A DNA stretch of 64,000 nt from Blastocatellia bacterium (GTDB taxonomy: Bacteria; Acidobacteriota; Blastocatellia; HR10), in contig JANWYV010000033.1 in NCBI GenBank assembly GCA_025055075.1, positions 112,995-176,994 of the forward strand, given 5' to 3'. Under the pieces are notes generated by a model. It did not search any database. It was not told the DNA's origin and saw only the letters and a list, made by a program, of their open reading frames with translations. The translations under genes were made by a program, and so were the position numbers. Shown one piece after another: positions 34,038 through 42,520 of this stretch (its first letter is position 1; each line of letters opens with the position of its first letter).

Positions 34038-35435
34038 ATGGCGAAATATGATGTCGTCATCATCGGGGCTGGGGCGGCTGGATTAACAGCCGGCGCGCTC
34101 TTGGCCAAGTTCGGGAAGAAAGTGCTCCTCATCGAACGCGATGTCCATTTGGGCGGGCGCGCCATGGCCATTCCGTATGAGGGGTATCGGCTCAACCTCG
34201 GCGGGCATTTGCTCGAGGATAGTGGTTCGGGCCTCACCCGCATCTTCGAATTCCTCGGGAAGCGGCTCGAACACGGCGTCGTCAACCAAGGACTTCCTTT
34301 CTGGGATAACAGTGCGGGGCGGTGGCGGCCCATCCAGGAGCGATACCGAGTGGACAAGGGCGAGTTGAAGAAAGTGATCCGCATTTTATGCGAGACCGAA
34401 TTCGAAGCGTTCGATCGGTACGATCATCTGCCGCTTCGCGCGTGGCTTTTGGAACACACGCGCAGCGAGGGGATCATCGAGCTGTTCGAGTACATCGCCA
34501 TGGCCGAATGTCTTACGGAGAAATGGTACGATCATTCGGCTAGCGATAACCTCTACGTTCGCAAGATGCACTATCAGGAGAAGCAGACGGCCGGGTACTC
34601 CTTCTGGCCCGTCGGCGGATGGGACGGGATGTTTCACACGCTCGCCGATGCGGTACGCGAGTACGGCGGAGAGATCCGGCTTCAGACGCGCGCGCATCGC
34701 GTCGTGATCGAGAACGGTCGAGTCGTGGCTGTCGCGCTCGAACCGGTTCGGAAAGCGATTCCGACGGAAGCCTTCAACCTGGAATACGTGGAGACGGAGA
34801 CCGTCATCTGCACATTGCCCGTGTGGAATGTCTTGGACGTGGTGTGGGAGCAAGACCTGCCCGATTGGTACGTGGCGCAGGTGAAACTCTTGGCGCAGGA
34901 TCAGTTCCGTGTCTGTTGGTTGGGCTTCTACGTTGCCTGCCATGAGCCGATCTACACGGGCACGTCGCTCACGGAGCTGGCCGTGTGGTTTGAGGCGCCT
35001 TACAGCCGCTTGCCCGGATGGGCATTCCTGGTCTCAGGAATGGATCCGACGACGGCTCCCGAAGGGAAGCATCTGTTCAATTGCGGGTTTGCGTTTCAAG
35101 GGATACGGGATCGGGAATGGATCGAACGGAAGTTCGCGGAGGCCGAGCGCGACTTAGCGGCCATGTATCCCAGTACGTTCACGGCGAAGAACATCATTTG
35201 GAAGAAGCGCCACCTGGTGGCGTATCCGCCGTTCGGCGTCATCCAAAAGCCGTGCTTAGTCGGTCGGTATCGGCCTGATCATCGAGCGCCGAACGTCGAA
35301 GGCCTGTTCTTCGCCTCGGAGACCTTTCGCTCGCGGGGGATCGGCGTGGATCGCGCCGCGCGGGCTGCCTTGACCTGCGTCGAAGAAATCTTGGGCTTTC
35401 GCATTCCGGAGTTCAAGAATTCCTGGCACTATTGA
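34038..35435 (+). CDS. FAD-dependent oxidoreductase, phytoene-dehydrogenase-like
   Basis: A 465-residue amine-oxidase/phytoene-desaturase-type flavoprotein. The N-terminal dinucleotide fold is VVIIGAGAAGLTAGALLAKFGKKVLLIERD with the GGRA motif after it, and the C-terminal FAD motif is NVEGLFFASETFRSRGIGVDRAARAAL. Such enzymes desaturate or isomerise hydrophobic cyclic or isoprenoid compounds. Here it sits between an acyl-CoA dehydrogenase and a CoA-transferase-like pair, so a cyclic acyl-CoA intermediate is a possible substrate. The start at 34038 begins exactly at the FAD fold. Confidence 0.85.
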   Translation: MAKYDVVIIGAGAAGLTAGALLAKFGKKVLLIERDVHLGGRAMAIPYEGYRLNLGGHLLEDSGSGLTRIFEFLGKRLEHGVVNQGLPFWDNSAGRWRPIQERYRVDKGELKKVIRILCETEFEAFDRYDHLPLRAWLLEHTRSEGIIELFEYIAMAECLTEKWYDHSASDNLYVRKMHYQEKQTAGYSFWPVGGWDGMFHTLADAVREYGGEIRLQTRAHRVVIENGRVVAVALEPVRKAIPTEAFNLEYVETETVICTLPVWNVLDVVWEQDLPDWYVAQVKLLAQDQFRVCWLGFYVACHEPIYTGTSLTELAVWFEAPYSRLPGWAFLVSGMDPTTAPEGKHLFNCGFAFQGIRDREWIERKFAEAERDLAAMYPSTFTAKNIIWKKRHLVAYPPFGVIQKPCLVGRYRPDHRAPNVEGLFFASETFRSRGIGVDRAARAALTCVEEILGFRIPEFKNSWHY

Positions 35436-35449
35436 GCAAACGGATCGCT

Positions 35450-36349
35450 ATGGGTTTGGAACGGAGATCGCTTGTCCTTGACGAACAGGAAGCGGCCTCA
35501 TGGATTCGCGATGGGATGACGATCGCCATTGGGGGGTTCATTAACTCGAGCCATCCGATGGCGATCGTTCGTCAGATCATCCGGCGCGGGGTGAAGAATC
35601 TCACTGTCGTCGGGCCAGCTTCCGGTGGCTTGGATTTGGATCTGCTCATTGGAGCCGGGTGCGTCCGGAGACTCGTGACGGCTTACATGGGGGGCGAGCA
35701 CTATTGTCCGGTCGCTCCGATGTTTCGCGCGGCCGTCGAACGTGGGGAGTTGGACGTGTGGGAGTGCGATGAAGGAATGTACTACTGCGCCTTACGCGCA
35801 GCGGCGCAGCGCCTGCCCTTCACGCCGTGGAAGGCTGGGATCGGCACCTCCTTTCCCGAGGTCAATCCCGATATCAAGGTCTTCAGTGATCCGATCACAG
35901 GCGAGCCGCTTCTCGCCATCCCGGCCATCAAACCCGACATCGCCATCATCTACGCCGCTCACGCTGATCCTTATGGGAATGTCCAACACATTGGCACGGG
36001 GTTCGGGGATCGTGCCCTCTGGCGCGCGGCAGATCGGACGATCGTCCAGGTCGAGCGCATCATCCCTAACGAGGAGGTGCGGAAGAATCCGCTGGCGACA
36101 TCACTCTATGGCGTGGATGCCATTGTGCGCGCGCCCTACGGGTCGCATCCATTCGCTGCGCCGGGCTACTACATCGAGGACGCTGAGCATTTGCGCGAGT
36201 ACGTCGCTGCGGCGACAGCCTATGCCAAGCATGGCGATCGTGGCCCCTTCGAGGCGTATCTCCGCAAGTATGTCCTGGATCCCGAGACGCACGCCGATTA
36301 TCTGGAGGTCATCGGCATCAAACGCCTCATCTCTCTGCACGAGTACTAG
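35450..36349 (+). CDS. CoA-transferase family subunit A (GctA/IpdA-like), second copy
   Basis: A 299-residue alpha subunit paralogous to the one at 11956: WIRDGMTIAIGGFINSSHPMAIVRQIIR, IGAGCVRRLVTAYMGGE, CDEGMYYCALRAAAQRLPF, SDPITGEPLLAIPAIKPDIAIIYAAHADPYGN. A TTG codon at 35432, overlapping the previous stop, is an alternative start. The partner subunit begins four bases after its stop. Confidence 0.85.
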   Translation: MGLERRSLVLDEQEAASWIRDGMTIAIGGFINSSHPMAIVRQIIRRGVKNLTVVGPASGGLDLDLLIGAGCVRRLVTAYMGGEHYCPVAPMFRAAVERGELDVWECDEGMYYCALRAAAQRLPFTPWKAGIGTSFPEVNPDIKVFSDPITGEPLLAIPAIKPDIAIIYAAHADPYGNVQHIGTGFGDRALWRAADRTIVQVERIIPNEEVRKNPLATSLYGVDAIVRAPYGSHPFAAPGYYIEDAEHLREYVAAATAYAKHGDRGPFEAYLRKYVLDPETHADYLEVIGIKRLISLHEY

Positions 36350-36352
36350 GCC

Positions 36353-37150
36353 ATGGCGCGAGAATCCGCGAGGGACTTCACGACCAAAGAATTGATCGCG
36401 ACCTTTATCGCCCGTCAGGTACGCGATGGCGAGCGCGTGGCCGTTGGAGCGGGACTCCATGTGCCGCGCGCGGGGATTTTGCTGGCGCATCTGCTCTATT
36501 GTCCCAACGTCCGGCTCTATATGGTCATGACGTTCACGAACGTCCTCAAGGAGCCGCGGATGGAGCCTTTCTACACGGTGACCGATTTCCGGCCGGCGAA
36601 GTGGGCCGAAGCCTATGTCCTGCACGACGATTTCCAGGAGAATCCGCGCTTGGTCTCCAACATGTTCGTCGTCGGAGCGCTTCAGATTGATCCCTACGGG
36701 AATTCGAATCTCATCGGCGTTGGCAAGGACTATCGGCGCCTGACGTTTCGCGGACCCGGGGCCGTCGGCACCACCTCGATGGCGCATTATGTGGATCGCT
36801 ACTACCTCTACGTTCAATCTCACGATCGTCGTATCTTCGTCGAGAAATGCGACTTCGTCTCGACAGTGGGATGGGGTGAAGGAGGGGCCGAGGGCCGCCG
36901 GCGACTGGGCCTTCCCGACAACGGACCTCTCTATTGCATCACGCCGTTGTGCATCATGGACTTCGAGCCGCAGACCAAACGGATGCGTCTCCAATCGGTC
37001 CATCCTGGTGTGACCGTGGATGACGTGGTGCAAAACACGGGATTCGAGCTGATCATCCCAGAGGTCGTGCCGGAGACTGAGCCCCCGACGGCGGAGGAGT
37101 TACGGGTGCTGCGCGAGCGCATTGACGTGGAGGGAATGTTGCGGACATGA
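36353..37150 (+). CDS. CoA-transferase family subunit B (GctB/IpdB-like), second copy, lacking the transferase Glu
   Basis: A 265-residue beta subunit with TTKELIATFIARQVRDGERVAVG, FVVGALQIDPYGNSNLIGVGKDY, and HPGVTVDDVVQNTGFELIIPEVVPETEPPT. The segment that holds catalytic Glu in transferases reads NVRLYMVMTFTN. As with the other two modules in the window, a ring-opening hydrolase function of the IpdAB kind is more plausible than CoA transfer. ATGA overlap with the next gene. Confidence 0.8.
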   Translation: MARESARDFTTKELIATFIARQVRDGERVAVGAGLHVPRAGILLAHLLYCPNVRLYMVMTFTNVLKEPRMEPFYTVTDFRPAKWAEAYVLHDDFQENPRLVSNMFVVGALQIDPYGNSNLIGVGKDYRRLTFRGPGAVGTTSMAHYVDRYYLYVQSHDRRIFVEKCDFVSTVGWGEGGAEGRRRLGLPDNGPLYCITPLCIMDFEPQTKRMRLQSVHPGVTVDDVVQNTGFELIIPEVVPETEPPTAEELRVLRERIDVEGMLRT

Positions 37151-39057
37151 GCCTGAAGCTCTTGGAGCCCATCACGTTCAGCGGCCTGCGCGTGAAGAAC
37201 CGTATCGTCATGCCCCCGATGGGGATGGGATATGCGCATGAAGATGGTACGGTCTCGGATCGCGTGATCCGATATTATCTGCGGCGGGCCCAAAGTGGCG
37301 TCGGCATGATCGTGGTCGAGAATTGCATCGTAGACCCCGATGTCGTCGGCGTGGGACCTGAGTTGCGCATCCACGACGATCGGTACATCGAGGGGCTGCG
37401 GCGGCTCGTGGCCGCGCTCAAGCCGTACGAGGTCGTCGTGGGGTTGCAATTGAATCACATGGGGCGGCAAACGACGCTCGGCACACCGATCGCTCCTTCG
37501 CCGATCCCGATCTCCCCCAAGGGGCCGATCCCGCGAGTGCTCACTCCGGAGGAGATTCGGTTCGTGGTGGAGGAATTCGTGGAAGGAGCGCGACGCGCGC
37601 GCGAGGCGGGATTTGACTTCGTGGAGTTGCATGGCGCGCATGGATACCTGATCTGCGAGTTCCTCTCGCCGGCGTCGAATCGTCGTGACGACGAGTACGG
37701 CGGCTCTTTGGAAGGGCGACTCCGATTTCTGCTGGAGATCATCGCCGGAATTCAGGAACGAGTGGGAACGGATTTCCCCATTCAGGTTCGGATCTCGGGG
37801 CAGGAGTATGTGTCCGATGGTTTGACGCTCGCGGAGACGCGGGAGATCGCCCGGCGTCTGGAGCAAGCCGGCGTCAGTTCGATCAGCGTTTCGGCGGGGA
37901 ATTGGCAGACGCTGCATTACATCATGGCGCCCATGTTCATGCCCAAGGGGTATCTCGCCGAAGATGCCGGGGCGATCAAATCCGCCGTGCGCATTCCCGT
38001 CATCGCCGTCGGTCGCTTGCACGATGTAGAGGTAGCCGAGCGCGTCCTGCAGGAGGGGAAGGCTGATCTCATCGCCGTCGGACGCGGCCTCATCGCCGAT
38101 CCCGAATGGGCGAAGAAGGTGATCGAAAATCGCATCGAGGATATTCGCCCGTGCATCTCCTGCAACTATTGCGTGGACTTCGTCTCGCGGGCGCTGGAGG
38201 CGCGCTGCACTGTGAATGCCGAACTGGGGGAGGAGTTCGTCTTTCAGATCCGGCCGGCGCGGCAGCGCAAGCGTATCCTCATCATCGGCGGAGGACCGGC
38301 CGGACTCGAGGCCGCGCGCGTGGCTGCTGAGCGTGGGCATGAGGTGTGGCTCTTCGAGAAGGAGAGGCGCTTGGGCGGAAAGCTCCATGTCTCAGCCGCC
38401 GCTCCATCGAAGAAAGAGATCCACCGATTCACGGAGTATTTGATTCGCCAGATTGAAAGGCACCATGTTCGGGTCGAACTCGGTGTGACGCTCGCACGCG
38501 AGGAGTTGCTGGGGATGCACCCCGATGTCGTCGTCTTGGCGACGGGGAGTGTACCGATGATTCCGCCGCTCTCGGGAGCCGATCTCCCGATAGTGGCGAT
38601 CGCCGAGGAGGTATTGCTCGGTCGTACTTCGGTTGGCCGTCGTGTGGTGATCGTTGGAGGAGGAGGGACCGGGTGCGATGTAGCCGAATATTTGCTACAT
38701 CGAGGCCATGAGATCACGATCGTGGAGCTGCTTTCGCATATCGGGAGGGGGATCGAAGCGATCACTCGACGATGGCTCTACTATGAGTTCAAAGAAGCAG
38801 GCGTGCAGCTGCTGACCCGCCATCGCATCGCGCGGATCGAAGAGGGGCGTGCCGTCGTGGTGGACGAACGAGATCAAGAGCGAATCCTCCCGTGCGATTC
38901 TGTCGTCCTCGCCATGGGCTATCGGCCGAGCGATGAGATGGCCTTCTGCCTGGAGGAGGATTTCCCCGTGCCCGTCTATCGAATTGGAGATTGTGTGCGC
39001 CCGGGGACAATCTTGGATGCCGTGGCGCAAGGTGCTCATCTGGCGGCGAAGCTATGA
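37147..39057 (+). CDS. Old-yellow-enzyme/2,4-dienoyl-CoA reductase-like FeS flavoprotein
   Basis: A 636-residue three-domain enzyme. The N-terminal FMN barrel (LKLLEPITFSGLRVKNRIVMPPMGMGYA, ELHGAHGYLICEFLSPASNRR) is followed by a 4Fe-4S cysteine set (CISCNYC...ARCTVN) and by FAD and NAD(P) folds (RILIIGGGPAGLEAARVAAERG, VVIVGGGGTGCDVAEYL). This is the FadH/enoate-reductase architecture, which reduces a C=C bond of dienoyl- or enoyl-CoA compounds. The Cys spacing (C-x2-C-x2-C-x12-C) is slightly different from the standard C-x2-C-x3-C-x11-C, as I recall it. Confidence 0.9.
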   Translation: MSLKLLEPITFSGLRVKNRIVMPPMGMGYAHEDGTVSDRVIRYYLRRAQSGVGMIVVENCIVDPDVVGVGPELRIHDDRYIEGLRRLVAALKPYEVVVGLQLNHMGRQTTLGTPIAPSPIPISPKGPIPRVLTPEEIRFVVEEFVEGARRAREAGFDFVELHGAHGYLICEFLSPASNRRDDEYGGSLEGRLRFLLEIIAGIQERVGTDFPIQVRISGQEYVSDGLTLAETREIARRLEQAGVSSISVSAGNWQTLHYIMAPMFMPKGYLAEDAGAIKSAVRIPVIAVGRLHDVEVAERVLQEGKADLIAVGRGLIADPEWAKKVIENRIEDIRPCISCNYCVDFVSRALEARCTVNAELGEEFVFQIRPARQRKRILIIGGGPAGLEAARVAAERGHEVWLFEKERRLGGKLHVSAAAPSKKEIHRFTEYLIRQIERHHVRVELGVTLAREELLGMHPDVVVLATGSVPMIPPLSGADLPIVAIAEEVLLGRTSVGRRVVIVGGGGTGCDVAEYLLHRGHEITIVELLSHIGRGIEAITRRWLYYEFKEAGVQLLTRHRIARIEEGRAVVVDERDQERILPCDSVVLAMGYRPSDEMAFCLEEDFPVPVYRIGDCVRPGTILDAVAQGAHLAAKL

Positions 39058-39179
39058 TCCGGAGAAGGACTCGTGCCTTGTGGCCTCAGCGATTTCTTCG
39101 ACATCCGAGGACTTGTCGGGAGCAAGCGAGGTGAGGCAAGCTTGAGGCGCTGGAGATCTTTGTGGAAGGAGGTACGACA

Positions 39180-39920
39180 GTGGTCGTCGCAAGAGAACGT
39201 TCGCGAAGACGGGCTCCCGAGGAGGGAGATCGGTTCGAGGAAATCCTGAGGGCTGCTGCCGAGCTTTTCTATGAGAAGGGATATCACGCGACGACGATGC
39301 AGGACGTCGCCAATCGCGTGGGGATGCTCAAGGGATCGCTCTATTACTATATCGCTTCCAAGGAAGACCTCCTCTACATCACCCTCGATCAGGTCATCAA
39401 AAAGGGCGACGATTACTTTCTGCAGAAAGTCGCGTCGGCTCGCGATCCCATCGAGAAACTGCGGCGCGCCATCGAGGCCGAGATCGAGTATGTCATCCGG
39501 GATCAGGTGACCGTGGGTCTCTTCCTGCACGAGTTCGACACACTTTCGGAGCGGCGTCGGCGCCGTATCCTGGCACGCATGCGTCGGTTCCAAGATCGGT
39601 ACATCGAGATCATCCGCGAGGGACAGGCCGCCGGCGTCTTCCGCGAGCTCGATCCCCGATTAGCGGTCTATGGAATCCTGGGGATGTGTAATTGGGTCTA
39701 CCGGTGGTATCGACCCGATCTTGGCTTCACGTTGGAGCAGATCACGGCCGTTTTCACGAACCTCATCCTTGAAGGAATTGTGAAACGAGATTCGACGGCC
39801 TCGAATTCACCGCGCCGAGCGAAGGGGGGGGGGCGAAAGCGCGTTCCTCGGCGCGGCGGTGAGAACCGCGAAGGAGCCTCTGTGGTTCCGAGCAGAGAGC
39901 CTTTGATCTGCAGGAGGTGA
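39180..39920 (+). CDS. TetR/AcrR family transcriptional regulator
   Basis: A 246-residue repressor-type protein. The N-terminal HTH is FEEILRAAAELFYEKGYHATTMQDVANRVGMLKGSLYYYIASKEDLLY. The ligand domain follows (YVIRDQVTVGLFLHEFDTL, GVFRELDPRLAVYGILGMCNWVYRWYRPD). The last ~45 residues are basic and low-complexity, unusual for the family. AAGGAGG eight bases before GTG 39180 decides the start. Lying within an acyl-CoA operon, it probably senses an acyl-CoA and binds the CAAACG-NN-CGTTTG operators at 5870, 8065 and 27529; that link is inferred. Confidence 0.88.
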   Translation: MVVARERSRRRAPEEGDRFEEILRAAAELFYEKGYHATTMQDVANRVGMLKGSLYYYIASKEDLLYITLDQVIKKGDDYFLQKVASARDPIEKLRRAIEAEIEYVIRDQVTVGLFLHEFDTLSERRRRRILARMRRFQDRYIEIIREGQAAGVFRELDPRLAVYGILGMCNWVYRWYRPDLGFTLEQITAVFTNLILEGIVKRDSTASNSPRRAKGGGRKRVPRRGGENREGASVVPSREPLICRR

Positions 39921-39924
39921 GCGT

Positions 39925-41130
39925 ATGGTTGCGCATCATTCGGAATTGGAGACCCCGCTGGGGGGGGGATTGAACTTCGATCTGGGGAAGGAGAAGGAGC
40001 TGTTGCGACAAAACATTCGGGCATTCGTCGAGCGAGAGTGTCCGCGGGAGTATGTGCGGGAATTAGATGAGAAGGAGGAATATCCTGAACGCGTCTGGCA
40101 GAAGCTCGCCGAATATGGGTTTCTGCAACTTCCCATCCCGGAGGCTTATGGCGGGGTTGGAGGAGACATCATGGATTTGGTCATCGTGACCGAGGAGTTG
40201 GCGCGTCGCAGCGGCGCTATCGCGCTGACCTTCTGGATGTCGGCCTGTTTCGGAGCAATGACGTTGCTTCTGGCGGGGACCGAGGAACAGAAGCGCCGTT
40301 ATTTGCCGCTGTTGGCCGAGGGACGAATTAAGTTCGCCATCTCTTTGACCGAACCCGATGGGGGGACGGACGTGGCCGGAGCCATGAAGACGCGAGCTGT
40401 TGAAGATGGGGATGGGTATGTGATCACTGGGCAGAAGGTGTGGACGACGGCGGCGCATGTATCGGACTATCTGATCGTCTTCGCGCGGACCAATGAGAAG
40501 GTGACGAAGCGGGTGGATGGCATCTCGGCTTTCCTTGTGGATCGGAGGAGTCCGGGGATCACACTGCGGAAACTGGAGAAGGTGGGCATCCGCGCCACGC
40601 AATCCTTCGAGGTCTTCTATGATCGCGTACGCGTCCCACGGGAGAATCTGCTCGGGCAGCGGGACAAAGGGATGTATCAATTGTTCGGCATGCTAAATGA
40701 GGAGCGGATTTTGACGGCCGCTATGTGCGTGGGCGAGGCGCAAGGGGCATTCGAGGATGCGCTGGCGTATGCCAAGGAGCGGCAGGCGTTTGGGAAGCCG
40801 ATCGGTCAATTTCAGGCGATTCAGCATAAGCTCTCGTGGATGTACACGAAGCTGGAGCTGGCGCGGTTGATCACGTATAAGGCGGCGTGGTTGCAATCGC
40901 AGGGACGAGAGTGCGCCGTGGAGGCGAATATGGCGAAGCTCGTGGCCGCGAACTTCGGGTTCGAGGTCGCGGACATGGGGATGCAAATCTTGGGGGGATA
41001 TTGCTACAGCCGCGAGTACGACATGCAGCGCTACTGGCGCGACGTGCGGTTGCATCGCGTCGGGCCGATCACAGATGAGATGGTCTTGAACTTCATCGGG
41101 GAACGGCTGGGACTGCCGCGAAGCTATTGA
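39925..41130 (+). CDS. Acyl-CoA dehydrogenase (IVD/LCAD-type catalytic base)
   Basis: A 401-residue acyl-CoA dehydrogenase with SLTEPDGGTDVAGAMKT, ITGQKVWTTAAHVSDY, and AFGKPIGQFQAIQHKL. The C-terminal position of the MCAD base is Val (HRVGPITDEM), but Glu is present in LNEERILTAAMCVGEAQ (about residue 258), where isovaleryl- and long-chain acyl-CoA dehydrogenases carry theirs. This suggests a branched or bulky acyl-CoA substrate. It starts five bases after the TetR gene. Confidence 0.9.
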   Translation: MVAHHSELETPLGGGLNFDLGKEKELLRQNIRAFVERECPREYVRELDEKEEYPERVWQKLAEYGFLQLPIPEAYGGVGGDIMDLVIVTEELARRSGAIALTFWMSACFGAMTLLLAGTEEQKRRYLPLLAEGRIKFAISLTEPDGGTDVAGAMKTRAVEDGDGYVITGQKVWTTAAHVSDYLIVFARTNEKVTKRVDGISAFLVDRRSPGITLRKLEKVGIRATQSFEVFYDRVRVPRENLLGQRDKGMYQLFGMLNEERILTAAMCVGEAQGAFEDALAYAKERQAFGKPIGQFQAIQHKLSWMYTKLELARLITYKAAWLQSQGRECAVEANMAKLVAANFGFEVADMGMQILGGYCYSREYDMQRYWRDVRLHRVGPITDEMVLNFIGERLGLPRSY

Positions 41131-41148
41131 CGATCGGAGAGAGGGACG

Positions 41149-41973
41149 ATGATCTCGCTGGAAGGGAAAGTCGCCGCCGTGACGGGATCGGGGCGAGGGA
41201 TCGGGCGAGCCACAGCGTTAACGTTCGCGGCACTTGGCGCCCGCGTCCTCATCAACGATGTGGATGAGGAGCCCGCGCGCGAGACCGAAGCACTCGTCCG
41301 TGAGCATGGTGGGCAGGCGCTCGTCGTCTTGGGGAGCGTCGCGCGAGCGGACGTCGCGCGGATGCTCGTGGAGACGGCGATCGCGCGGTTCGGACAGTTC
41401 GACATTGTCGTCAATAACGCGGGCGTCACGGCCGATGCCATGCTGCATCGGCTGACGGACGAGCAGTATGACCGCGTCATGGATGTCGTATTGCGCGGCA
41501 CGTTCCACGTCATGCGCGCGGCGGCAGCCCATTTCCGTGAGGCGTTTCGACGCGATCAACAGCGCGGCGAGCGCGTGCATCGCAAGATCATCAACGTCAG
41601 CTCGATCGCCGGGATCTATGGCGCTGTGGGCAACGCCAATTATGCGGCGGCCAAGGCGGGCGTGATCGGATTGACGAAGGCCGCCGCTCGCGAGCTGGCG
41701 CCCTTTCTGGTCAATGTCAATGCGGTCGCGCCCGGATTCATCGAGACGCGCCTGACGGCGGCGCGGGGGCTGGAGGCTCCATCGGGATTGGGACTTCCCC
41801 CAGATGTGCGCGAGCGCATCCTCCGACAGATGCCCTTCGGGCGTCCCGGATACCCCGAAGACGTGGCCGCAGCCATCGCCTTCCTGGCTTCTCCACAAGC
41901 CGATTTCATCACTGGCCAAGTCCTGCAAATTGATGGTGGATTGGAGTTCATCAATCCCGTCTCGGGAATGTGA
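41149..41973 (+). CDS. Short-chain dehydrogenase/reductase (FabG-like)
   Basis: A 274-residue SDR with TGSGRGIGRATAL, NNAGVTADAMLHRLTDEQYDRV, catalytic Ser in INVSSIAGIYGAVGNANY and Tyr/Lys in YAAAKAG. It ends FITGQVLQIDGGLEFIN. The NNAGVTADAM block is like that of 3-oxoacyl reductases, so 3-hydroxyacyl-CoA oxidation is likely. The insert HFREAFRRDQQRGERVHRK before the Ser motif is longer than usual. Confidence 0.9.
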   Translation: MISLEGKVAAVTGSGRGIGRATALTFAALGARVLINDVDEEPARETEALVREHGGQALVVLGSVARADVARMLVETAIARFGQFDIVVNNAGVTADAMLHRLTDEQYDRVMDVVLRGTFHVMRAAAAHFREAFRRDQQRGERVHRKIINVSSIAGIYGAVGNANYAAAKAGVIGLTKAAARELAPFLVNVNAVAPGFIETRLTAARGLEAPSGLGLPPDVRERILRQMPFGRPGYPEDVAAAIAFLASPQADFITGQVLQIDGGLEFINPVSGM

Positions 41974-42004
41974 GGACGAGATTTTCGGCGAGGAGGGAAG
42001 AGCC

Positions 42005-42502
42005 ATGCCGAAACTGAAATTTGATCACATTGCCTTCCTGGTGCGCGATCTGGATCAGGCCGTGCAGGATTATCAGCAGATCCTGAGCGTCCTCGATCCC
42101 GAACAAGCCCAGCAGATCGTGTGGGACGAAGGTGAGGCCGACGGATATAAGCTCCGATGGGCGACCTTCGTGAATCCCCACGGGACTTCGATTCAGTTCT
42201 TCGAGAGCCAGCATCCGGCTGATCAAAAGCTCTTGGAGAAATATGGCGAGCGGGTGCATCACATCGCCTTCACGACGAGCGATCTCGCGCAAACGATCGC
42301 AGACCTCCAGCAGGCGGGGATCCCGTTGACGAGTGCGGAGCCGACGGGGCCATCGAACATCCCATGGCTGAAGTGGGTCTTCGTCCCGCCGCGTAAGGCG
42401 CATGGGGTCCTCATTGAGGTCGCCACTCGTTACCGCGTGGAGGACAATCGGTGGGTCCCCGATTTGGAAGAGGCGGAGGATGCGCCTCTGGAGTCTTCCT
42501 GA
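42005..42502 (+). CDS. VOC family protein
   Basis: A 165-residue single-domain VOC protein: KFDHIAFLVRDLDQAVQDYQQILSVLD, TSIQFFESQHPADQKLLEKYGERVHHIAFTTSDLAQTIADLQQAG. His of DHIAF, Glu of FFES and His of VHHIAF are the probable metal ligands. It resembles the epimerase-like proteins at 8219 and 27562 but ends in a longer acidic tail. Confidence 0.8.
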   Translation: MPKLKFDHIAFLVRDLDQAVQDYQQILSVLDPEQAQQIVWDEGEADGYKLRWATFVNPHGTSIQFFESQHPADQKLLEKYGERVHHIAFTTSDLAQTIADLQQAGIPLTSAEPTGPSNIPWLKWVFVPPRKAHGVLIEVATRYRVEDNRWVPDLEEAEDAPLESS

Positions 42503-42520
42503 CTGAGGAGGAGATGGCGT

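Noticed and set aside
36931..38388. A 485-codon minus-strand frame opposite the CoA-transferase B and dienoyl-CoA-reductase genes
   Set aside because: Antisense to two convincing genes and no recognisable motif.
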